From the NCBI RefSeq assembly GCF_003418935.1, contig NZ_QVMT01000022.1:905-64145 (forward strand): a DNA stretch of 63,241 nt, given 5' to 3'. This document shows positions 55,454 to 63,241 of this stretch, in pieces. The DNA comes from Emticicia sp. C21 (GTDB lineage: Bacteria > Bacteroidota > Bacteroidia > Cytophagales > Spirosomataceae). Position numbers and translations under genes: made by a program. The notes below the pieces were generated by a model, which was not told where the DNA came from, made no database searches, and saw only the letters and a list, made by a program, of their open reading frames with translations. Numbering within the stretch: the first letter of the stretch is position 1; every line of letters begins with the position of its first letter.

Positions 55454-58400
55454 GTGTCCATTGTAATAGAAAATACCTATTGCTCTCCTAAATTTATTAA
55501 TTTAAAGAGAAGCCTCTTTTGGCAGACTTATGTTGTTTATAAGTGTGTCGTAGGCTTCTGTCTATGTGCTCTGCTAAGTATTTCTTCTTTCGCTCAAAGT
55601 GTATCGGTCTCTGTTAAAAGCGAACATCTCCTTGCTACAAGTTTAATTGCCAATACAGGCCTTTCAGATCATACGGTTGAAATAACTGCGTTAGCAAATA
55701 CATCCGGCACTGAAGGCAGAATTTATACAGAAGGTGAAAAATTCTTTCTCAAGAATACTATTCCGGCTTTAGAATCAGAAACACCTAAAGGCTATGCAGC
55801 CGAAAAAGCATTTGCCTGTAGTAACGTCACTAATGGTGGAACTATAAACACCAGCAGCGGCCAGACTTTTCAGATATATTGTACTACCTCAGCCGATCCG
55901 AGCACTTTTCTTAATTCTGCTACACCTTCAGGGGGGAATACTAACTATATCATTTACCAATGGCAGCGCAGTATAGATAATTATACCTGGACAGACATTT
56001 CGGGTGCTACTTCAAGCACCTATAATCCCGGGTCAATTACCACACTCACGTACTATCGTCGCTTAGCCAGAAGAAATGAGTGTACAACCTGGGTTTCATC
56101 AAATGTGATTTTTATTGCAGTAAATATGCTGCCAACTGTGACCCTATCCAAAACTGACCCTACTTGTGGTGGCAGTAATGGAACTATAACTGCAACAGGA
56201 AGTGGTGGGATATTAGGTTTAGGTTCAATAACCTACCAGTACTGGACCGGCATCAGCGGCTCAACTGTAGCAAACCTGACAAGTAATGCAAATTACCCGA
56301 ATAATCCTACCTATACTACTGCTCTGACTTCGATGGAAGCTCCAACTGACATTGCGGATAATTTCGGTAGTCGTATGATAGGATACTTAACACCCACTAT
56401 TACCGGAACTTATTATTTCTGGATTGCTTCAGACGACGGTAGTGAATTATGGTTAAGCACTACTGAAAGTGCTTCCAATAAAACCAGAATTGCTTATCAT
56501 ACCAGTTATACCGGCGAACGTGAATGGAATAAGTTCTCTACGCAGAAATCAGTAGGAATAAATTTAGTTGCCGGAGAAATATATTATATAGAGGCCATTC
56601 ACAAAGAAGGTGGGGGAGGCGATAATCTGGCTGTAGGATGGGCAAAACCGGGGGAGTCGACAACTTCCCCTTCTGAAGTTATACCGATAGACGCAATCAG
56701 ACCCTACGCTACCTCATCTGTCACTACGGCTACTTATCAGTACATGCTTAATAATAGCGGTACATGGGTAACAAGTAATGTTTTTACAGGATTAGCTGCA
56801 GGAACTCATACGGTAACTATTAAGGATATAGCCGGTTGTTCGACTTCAACTACAATCACTTTAAACTCATCTACGCCAAGTGTAACAGCAGATAGCAATG
56901 AACCTATTTGTGCTGGGCAAACGCTTAACCTGACAGGTTCAGCAAGCCCAACACCAAGTACCTATAAATGGACTGGTCCGGGGAGCTTTACTTCAACCTC
57001 GCAGAATCCAAGCAGAACGAGTGCTACCACTGCTATGAGTGGCATTTATACTTTAGCCGTTACATTTTCAGGTTGTACGGCAACAGTTACAGCAACCACT
57101 TCAGTAACTGTTTCTACTGTTCCATCAACACCCAGTGCAACAGGTGCCACCCGTTGCGGCACAGGTACAGTTACGCTTTCGGCAAGTGGCTGTTCAGGTA
57201 CCTATAGATGGTATAATGTATCTTCAGGAGGGTCTTCTTTAGGTACTGGTAGTAGTTTCACTACACCAAGCATTTCTAATACAACTACTTATTATGTTGA
57301 ATGCAACATTGGCTCATGTACAAGTGGTCGGGCATCGGCTATAGCTACTGTAAATGCTAGTCCAAGTCCAACTGCTACAGGAGACACTGAATGTGAGGGT
57401 TCGACTATTATTTTAGGTTCAACAGGTGGCACATCCTATTCATGGACAGGCCCTAATAGTTTTACTTCTAACTTACAAAACCCGAGTATTCCAAATGGTA
57501 CAACCAATATGTCGGGAATATATACTGTAACCGTTGCTAATTCCTCAGGTTGTACAGCTACTGCTACAGCCAATGTTTTGGTAACAGCAATTCCGGCTGC
57601 TCCTACAGGTTCTGACGTAGTTCGTTGTGGTACCGGAACTGTTACATTAACAGCCACTGGTTGTAGTGGTACATATACATGGTATGCTAATGCTACTACT
57701 TCAACCAATTTGGGAACTGGAGCAAGTTACACCACCCCAAGTATCTCTTCAACAACAACCTATTATGTAAGCTGCACATTGAATAATTGTGTAAGTGATA
57801 CAAGAGGCTCAATAGATGCCGTTGTTACTTCGCCACCATCTGCACCAACGGTTGTTAATGGCTCGCGTTGTGGTACAGGTACAGTGGTGCTTTCAGCTAG
57901 TGGATGTTCAGGAACATACGCCTGGTATACAGCAGCTACCGGAGGTTCTTCTGTCGGTTCTGGTAGTAGTTTTACTACTCCTGGTATTTCGGCAACAACT
58001 AGTTATTATGTTGAATGTAATTTTGGTTGTTTAAGTAGCAGAGCAGCGGCCATTGCAACAGTGAATGCGAATCCAACAGCCATTGCTACCGGGGATACTG
58101 AATGTGAGGGGTCTACTGTCGTATTAGCTTCATCAGGTGGTACCTCTTATAACTGGACAGGCCCGAATAGTTTTGCCTCTACTATACAAAACCCAACTAT
58201 TTCGAATGGAACCCTTGGAATGTCGGGGGTATATACAGTAACAGTAACGAATGCAGCAGGTTGTACAGCTACGGCTACAGCAAGTGTATTAGTAAAGCCT
58301 ATCCCCGGTGCACCAAGCGGTACTGATATAGCTCGCTGCGGCACAGGGACGGTTACCCTGACAGCTACTGGATGTAGCGGTACTTATACCTGGTACGCCA

Positions 58401-61400
58401 ATGCTACTTCTTCAACCAGTTTAGCAACTGGAGCAACTTATACTACACCGAGTATTTCTTCAACAACGACCTATTACGTAAGTTGTACCTTGAATGGCTG
58501 TGTGAGTGATACAAGAGGTTCGATGGATGCCATTGTGACTACTCCACCTGCCGCACCAGGTACAATAGGTGGTAGTAGATGTGGTACAGGTACAGTAACG
58601 CTTTCTGCGAGTGGCTGTGCAGGCACTTATGCATGGTATGCAGCAGCCACAGGTGGTAGCTCACTAGGTTCTGGTACTACATTTACTACCCCAAGCATTT
58701 CAAGTACTACTACTTATTATGTTGAATGTAACTACGGTTGTGTGAGCACAAGAGCAACAGCAGTTGCTACTATCAACGCTTTGCCAGCAATAACTACAAC
58801 CGGTGATAATGAATGCCAGGGCTCTACTATAGTGTTAGGTGCTACAGGTGGTACCTCTTATAGCTGGACTGGTCCGAACGGATTTACTTCTAATCTGCAA
58901 AACCCGACAATTGCCAACGGAACAACAGCGATGTCGGGAGTATATACAGTTACAGTAACCAATGCATCAGGTTGTACTGCTACTGCTACAGCAAGTTTAT
59001 TGGTGAAACCTATTCCTGCTGCACCAACTGGCAATGATAACAGTCGTTGCGGCTCTGGTACCGTAACATTATCAGCTTCGGGCTGTACGGGCGGTACTTA
59101 TACCTGGTATGCAAACGCGACTACTTCGACAGTTTCAGGAGCCGGATCAAGCTTCACAACGCCAAGCCTTTCAACTACTACTACTTATTATGTAAGTTGT
59201 ACTGTGAATGGTTGTACCAGTTTAACCAGAGGATCGGCTGATGCGATTATTAAACCTGTACCTGCAGCACCAACAACGAGTCCGGTTAGTCGTTGCGGAA
59301 CAGGATCAGTTACACTTTCTGCAGATAATTGTGCTGGAACAGTAACCTGGTATGCCAATTCGACCACTTCAACAGTTTTAGGAACTGGAAATTACACAAC
59401 ACCGAGCCTTGCCTCTGGCTCAACAACTACTTATTATGCCACCTGTACAGTAAACAGTTGCGTAAGTACAAATAGAGCCTCTTTAACCGTAACAGTTCTG
59501 ATACCTCCAACAGCAAGTGCATCCAGTACTGGTACTCACTGTATGGGAACAACTTTTAAACTGATAGGTGGAGGAAACGGGGAAAGCTTCTCATGGAGTG
59601 GTCCTAATGGTTTTAGCAGCAGTGAACAATCACCTTTGGTCACTAGTGCTACCAGTGCGATGTCTGGTGTTTATACATTAACTGTAACTGGTAGCAATGG
59701 TTGTACAGCTACAGCTACCACAAACATGGTGATTAACAGTAGCTGTGCCTCTATATGTACTACGCCTGTGGCCGTAACGCCTACCAATCCAACCTCATGC
59801 TCCGGAACTGACGGATATATTTTTGTAACAGAGTATGGCGCAGGGCCTTACTATGAAAGCAGTATGGATGGAATTACCTGGTATAATTCAGAAAAGACTT
59901 ATTCGGGTCTGGGTGTTGGTTATTATACCATATTTATCAGAGACAAAACCTCAAAAATTGTTTGTAGAACAATTTCGGCGGTTCTAATTTCATCAACCAG
60001 TTCTTATTTTACTGGTGCTACTACTACCTCTGCAACCTCTTGTTCGGCTACTGATGGAAAAATCGTTTTGCAAAATGTTTTAGGAACAGATGATGTTTCC
60101 TGGATTTCTTCAACGAGCCGTAATTATGTAAAAGTTTCTTCTCTTTCTCCTGCTAATACTATATCAAACTTATCACAAGGTACTTATTATGTAGTAGTTT
60201 CCAGAGGGGGTAATCCACTTTGTTATAGCGAAAGAAAAGTAACTGTGGGTAATAGTGGAGCTGCTTGCCCGCCTGGTCTGTGTACTACTACAAAAAGCTC
60301 AAACCTCTTTCCGGGTGGCGATTTTGGTTCAGGTAGCTCTCAGAACGGTCCTTCTTTAGCGCCGGGAGAGACACAATATAGCTATGCACCTATTGCTAGT
60401 GACTCACCAAATGATGGTAATTATGCAATTGCAAATTCAACAGATTATAATGGCGCAACAACAGGGGGAAATATCTTTACAACCTGGGATATTTTAACGC
60501 AAGACCATACTACAGGCGATGTAAACGGGTATATGATGATTGTCAATGCATCTTTTAACCCTGATATTGTTATTGAAAGAACTGTAACCAACCTGTGCCC
60601 GAATACAAGATATGAATATAGTTTATGGATCTATAATATTTGCCCGGCAGCTAATACCTCCGGCTGTACCATTAAGCCTAATTTAACTTTCCTGGTTGAT
60701 GGGGTTGGTAAGTATTCCACTGGTGATATAACAGGAACCGGCTGGCAGAAGGTGGGCTTTACGTTTACTACCGGCAATGCAACTACATCAATATTCAGTG
60801 TCAGAAATAATGCGACGGGTGGGATGGGAAATGACTGGGTGATTGACGATATCGCTATTACTCAGTGTTTGCCAAGCATTACGCAAAGTGCGAATATGAC
60901 CAAATGTATTGGTACTACCGGACAAACCGTATCTGCCACAGTAACCGATGGTAATACTCAATATACCTACTACAAGTGGCAACAAAGTACTGATGGCGGC
61001 ACTACTTGGTCTGACTTGACAAGTGGAGCAGCGGCTACCTTCTCATCGGGTTCATATACTGTTTCTTACGCATTGCCAACAATCACAGCGGCAATGAACG
61101 GAAGAAAGTATAAAATTGTGGTAGGTACTTCTTTGGCTAATTTAGCTAATTCTGATTGCTCTTTTGATGGTAACGAAACAACATTGACGGTTCCGACAAT
61201 CACTGTTACTCCTTCAGCTAACCAGAATATCTGTAATGGAAGTAGTGCAACAATTACGGCCAGCGCATCAGGCGGAAGCAGCCCTTATACTTATTCTTGG
61301 AGTAATAGTTTAGGTACAGGTGCCTCTAAAACTGTAAGCCCTACTACTACAACTGTTTATACAGTAACAGTTACTGATGTCAATGGATGTACAGCTACTG

Positions 61401-63241
61401 CAACTACCCAAGTAACTGTGAATAGTTTACCCCCGGCACCTACCGCGGTGAACGCAAGTAAATGTGGTGCTGGAACAGTAACTCTGGGTACCACAGGTTG
61501 TAGCGGTACAGTAACCTGGTATGCGTCTTTAACAGCAACGTCAAGCCTTGCAACCGGAAGTAACTATACAACGCCAAGCATTAGCACAACTACTTCATAT
61601 TATGTAACCTGTACAGTAAATGGTTGCGTGAGTGCCTCCCGGACAACAGTGACAGCTACGATAAACCCAGTACCTACTGCAAGCGCAACCGGAGATGTAA
61701 TATGCGAGGGTAGCATTATCAATTTATCAGCCAATGGTGGAAGTACCTATAATTGGGTGGGACCAGGCGGGTTTAGTTCGAATTCACAAAACCCAACCAT
61801 AGCTAATGCAGCTATCGGAATGAGTGGAATTTATACAGTTTCCATTTCTACGACTCAAGGTTGTAGTGCTACAGCCACGGCAAGTGTAACGGTTAATCCG
61901 GCTCCTACACCAGCTATTTCAGGAAATACATCGATTTGTATCGGACAGTCGACTACGTTAACGGTGAGCGGCGGAGATAGCTATCTTTGGAGTACGGGAC
62001 AAACCACAGCAAGCATTAACGTTAACCCAGCTACTACCACTACTTATACTGTTACAGCTTATGCAACTAATAGCAGTTATACTAATCTGGTTAAAAACCT
62101 GTCTATTTTCAATGCTGCTAATTTCAGTTATATCAACTCCTCTGCTTCTTATGCCGGCCCACAGAATTTATTCGATGGAATAGATAATACAGGTGTTGAT
62201 ACCTACCATGCAACCAGAATAACTAATGGACAGACATGGGGGATTGGTTATGCTTTAGGCGGTGACTATCTGATTACCTCACTAAGCCTTGACGGAAGAA
62301 ATGATTGTTGTACTGAACGTGCTAAAGGCGGAGTGATGCAAATCTGGAAAAATGGCTCAATGGTTTATCAGAGTAGCGTGGTTACTGGTACAGGTAATGG
62401 AGTAATTAGTGCTACTCCTGCCCCAAATGTAATAGGGGATGAAATAAGGTATGTTTTCTTGGCAGGAGCCAATACGGCTAGTGGAGAAACTACACTTAAC
62501 TTTGCCGAGTGGATTGTAGGTGGTTCAAAAGTATGTTCGGCTACTACTCAGGTAACAGTTAATGTGAATACATTGCCTTCCCCAACAGCAAACTCAAATA
62601 GTCCGATATGTTCTGGTAAAACCTTAAACCTGACAGGCTCTGGCGGCATAAGTTATCAATGGGCAGGCCCTAATGGATTTTCATCTGGTACCCAGAATCC
62701 AACTATTACCAATGTTGCAACCCCTGCTAATTCCGGAACATACACAGTAACAGTAACCAATGCAAATGGTTGTTCTGCAACGGCAACAACATCAGTTACA
62801 ATTAATGCTATACCTGAAATTACTATTGGCTCTAATAGCCCTGTGTGCTCAGGTCAAACTTTAAGTTTTACAGCTTCCGGTGGTACAAGTTATCAATGGT
62901 CAGGTCCTAACAATTTTTCATCTACTAGCCAGAATCCAAGTATTGCCAATGTAAATTCAATACATTCAGGTACATATACCGTTACTGTCAGCAATGTAAG
63001 TGGTTGTACATCCACGTCGACAATAGTAATTAATCAGCCTCCTGTCCTAACAACAAGCATCACCAAAGTCGATGTAAGCTGCAATGGAGGCAATAATGGC
63101 AGTGCAACAGTAACACCGGTTGGTGGAACCTCTCCTTACACTTATCAATGGTCACCAAGTGGCGGCACAGGTGCGACAGCGAGTAACTTAACAGCGGGTA
63201 CTTACACAGTCACAGTTACTGATGCCAAAGGATGTACAGCA
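55454..63241 (+). CDS. Giant modular surface protein, Ig-like / PA14 / SprB-repeat (3' truncated)
   Basis: The frame is open for 2596 codons from GTG 55454 to the window edge with no stop; an in-frame TAG lies just upstream (55451-55453) and no other common start precedes the signal peptide (core CVVGFCLCALLSISSFAQ, ending near residue 48). Domains: Ig-like (about 130-230), PA14 (about 262-415, WIASDDGSELWL), SprB-like (about 425-475), then alternating Ig-like modules with RCGTGTVTLSASGC and ECEGSTIILGSTGG types, a carbohydrate-binding-like domain (about 1612-1805), a discoidin-like domain (about 2212-2360), and a SprB repeat at the edge. Probable T9SS-secreted adhesin (inferred, sorting tail not in window). 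Confidence 0.9.
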   Translation, partial: MSIVIENTYCSPKFINLKRSLFWQTYVVYKCVVGFCLCALLSISSFAQSVSVSVKSEHLLATSLIANTGLSDHTVEITALANTSGTEGRIYTEGEKFFLKNTIPALESETPKGYAAEKAFACSNVTNGGTINTSSGQTFQIYCTTSADPSTFLNSATPSGGNTNYIIYQWQRSIDNYTWTDISGATSSTYNPGSITTLTYYRRLARRNECTTWVSSNVIFIAVNMLPTVTLSKTDPTCGGSNGTITATGSGGILGLGSITYQYWTGISGSTVANLTSNANYPNNPTYTTALTSMEAPTDIADNFGSRMIGYLTPTITGTYYFWIASDDGSELWLSTTESASNKTRIAYHTSYTGEREWNKFSTQKSVGINLVAGEIYYIEAIHKEGGGGDNLAVGWAKPGESTTSPSEVIPIDAIRPYATSSVTTATYQYMLNNSGTWVTSNVFTGLAAGTHTVTIKDIAGCSTSTTITLNSSTPSVTADSNEPICAGQTLNLTGSASPTPSTYKWTGPGSFTSTSQNPSRTSATTAMSGIYTLAVTFSGCTATVTATTSVTVSTVPSTPSATGATRCGTGTVTLSASGCSGTYRWYNVSSGGSSLGTGSSFTTPSISNTTTYYVECNIGSCTSGRASAIATVNASPSPTATGDTECEGSTIILGSTGGTSYSWTGPNSFTSNLQNPSIPNGTTNMSGIYTVTVANSSGCTATATANVLVTAIPAAPTGSDVVRCGTGTVTLTATGCSGTYTWYANATTSTNLGTGASYTTPSISSTTTYYVSCTLNNCVSDTRGSIDAVVTSPPSAPTVVNGSRCGTGTVVLSASGCSGTYAWYTAATGGSSVGSGSSFTTPGISATTSYYVECNFGCLSSRAAAIATVNANPTAIATGDTECEGSTVVLASSGGTSYNWTGPNSFASTIQNPTISNGTLGMSGVYTVTVTNAAGCTATATASVLVKPIPGAPSGTDIARCGTGTVTLTATGCSGTYTWYANATSSTSLATGATYTTPSISSTTTYYVSCTLNGCVSDTRGSMDAIVTTPPAAPGTIGGSRCGTGTVTLSASGCAGTYAWYAAATGGSSLGSGTTFTTPSISSTTTYYVECNYGCVSTRATAVATINALPAITTTGDNECQGSTIVLGATGGTSYSWTGPNGFTSNLQNPTIANGTTAMSGVYTVTVTNASGCTATATASLLVKPIPAAPTGNDNSRCGSGTVTLSASGCTGGTYTWYANATTSTVSGAGSSFTTPSLSTTTTYYVSCTVNGCTSLTRGSADAIIKPVPAAPTTSPVSRCGTGSVTLSADNCAGTVTWYANSTTSTVLGTGNYTTPSLASGSTTTYYATCTVNSCVSTNRASLTVTVLIPPTASASSTGTHCMGTTFKLIGGGNGESFSWSGPNGFSSSEQSPLVTSATSAMSGVYTLTVTGSNGCTATATTNMVINSSCASICTTPVAVTPTNPTSCSGTDGYIFVTEYGAGPYYESSMDGITWYNSEKTYSGLGVGYYTIFIRDKTSKIVCRTISAVLISSTSSYFTGATTTSATSCSATDGKIVLQNVLGTDDVSWISSTSRNYVKVSSLSPANTISNLSQGTYYVVVSRGGNPLCYSERKVTVGNSGAACPPGLCTTTKSSNLFPGGDFGSGSSQNGPSLAPGETQYSYAPIASDSPNDGNYAIANSTDYNGATTGGNIFTTWDILTQDHTTGDVNGYMMIVNASFNPDIVIERTVTNLCPNTRYEYSLWIYNICPAANTSGCTIKPNLTFLVDGVGKYSTGDITGTGWQKVGFTFTTGNATTSIFSVRNNATGGMGNDWVIDDIAITQCLPSITQSANMTKCIGTTGQTVSATVTDGNTQYTYYKWQQSTDGGTTWSDLTSGAAATFSSGSYTVSYALPTITAAMNGRKYKIVVGTSLANLANSDCSFDGNETTLTVPTITVTPSANQNICNGSSATITASASGGSSPYTYSWSNSLGTGASKTVSPTTTTVYTVTVTDVNGCTATATTQVTVNSLPPAPTAVNASKCGAGTVTLGTTGCSGTVTWYASLTATSSLATGSNYTTPSISTTTSYYVTCTVNGCVSASRTTVTATINPVPTASATGDVICEGSIINLSANGGSTYNWVGPGGFSSNSQNPTIANAAIGMSGIYTVSISTTQGCSATATASVTVNPAPTPAISGNTSICIGQSTTLTVSGGDSYLWSTGQTTASINVNPATTTTYTVTAYATNSSYTNLVKNLSIFNAANFSYINSSASYAGPQNLFDGIDNTGVDTYHATRITNGQTWGIGYALGGDYLITSLSLDGRNDCCTERAKGGVMQIWKNGSMVYQSSVVTGTGNGVISATPAPNVIGDEIRYVFLAGANTASGETTLNFAEWIVGGSKVCSATTQVTVNVNTLPSPTANSNSPICSGKTLNLTGSGGISYQWAGPNGFSSGTQNPTITNVATPANSGTYTVTVTNANGCSATATTSVTINAIPEITIGSNSPVCSGQTLSFTASGGTSYQWSGPNNFSSTSQNPSIANVNSIHSGTYTVTVSNVSGCTSTSTIVINQPPVLTTSITKVDVSCNGGNNGSATVTPVGGTSPYTYQWSPSGGTGATASNLTAGTYTVTVTDAKGCTA
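57152..59290 (+). repeat. Three tandem copies of a ~713-bp three-module super-repeat
   Basis: Unit starts at 57152, 57866 and 58577, with the next homologous module at 59291 (periods 714, 711 and 714 bp). Each unit is a module with YYVEC, then one with GDTECEGS and YSWTGPN, then one with YYVSCT. All stay in frame. Modules before and after are more diverged. Confidence 0.88.

Overview
This 63 kb window comes from a member of the Bacteroidota, most probably of the Cytophagales type. The evidence is: type IX secretion (T9SS) sorting tails of both kinds (the CHU_C gliding-motility-associated tail and the Por secretion tail), PorQ, an OmpA protein with PorE-like domain order, a carboxypeptidase-regulatory-domain outer membrane receptor paired with a GLPGLI protein, and promoters of the TTTG / TAnnTTTG form. 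Genus-level placement is not possible from this alone. I see no tRNA, rRNA, CRISPR array, insertion sequence or integrase.

Layout. 2-8542 is the 3' part of a giant surface protein made of about 30 cysteine-rich Ig-like modules, followed by DUF11-type domains and a CHU_C tail. 8719-12672 is a secreted sugar-dehydrogenase-like protein with PKD and three PA14 domains. 12813-15362 is a TPR / beta-propeller / regulatory-domain / OmpA envelope protein. 15490-16725 holds an RluA pseudouridine synthase and a DUF4286 protein. 16866-22512 is a co-directional glycan or envelope cluster (YfhO, GT2, lipoprotein, FkbM methyltransferase, exported protein) closed by a strong terminator. 22594-24073 is an ECF sigma / anti-sigma pair. 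24339-25750 is an agmatine deiminase with a small partner. 25929-30684 is two periplasmic parvulin chaperones plus a MoxR ATPase. 30773-33720 holds two paralogous Q/N-rich disordered proteins, an SDR and a zinc alcohol dehydrogenase. 33798-37409 is the receptor / GLPGLI pair. 37743-40004 is an NlpC/P60 hydrolase and metK, the latter behind a possible SAM-type riboswitch. 40165-45578 is pyrG, yidC and a TPR / periplasmic-binding lipoprotein-activator-like gene. 45725-47103 holds two uncharacterised genes, one probably frameshifted. 47335-50431 is MpaB-like, TetR and an ABC1 kinase. 50542-55156 is a 5'-nucleotidase, two LVIVD propeller lipoproteins, an outer membrane protein and PorQ. 55454-63241 is the 5' part of a second giant T9SS-type surface protein that runs off the window; it has a GTG start and no stop in the window, so simple start-to-stop gene calling would miss it.

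Working together: the window is rich in cell-surface construction. PorQ and the PorE-like protein belong to or resemble the secretion and anchoring machinery; the two giant modular proteins and the sugar dehydrogenase are probable cargo; the parvulins, YidC and NlpC/P60 serve envelope biogenesis; and the YfhO/GT2/FkbM cluster may supply surface glycans. The most interesting points are the module super-duplications in both giant proteins, the parvulin-OmpA fusion, the metK leader, the slipped (GA)n frameshift in a three-repeat gene, the octamer inverted repeat at 48963-49087, and the Q/N-rich paralogue pair.
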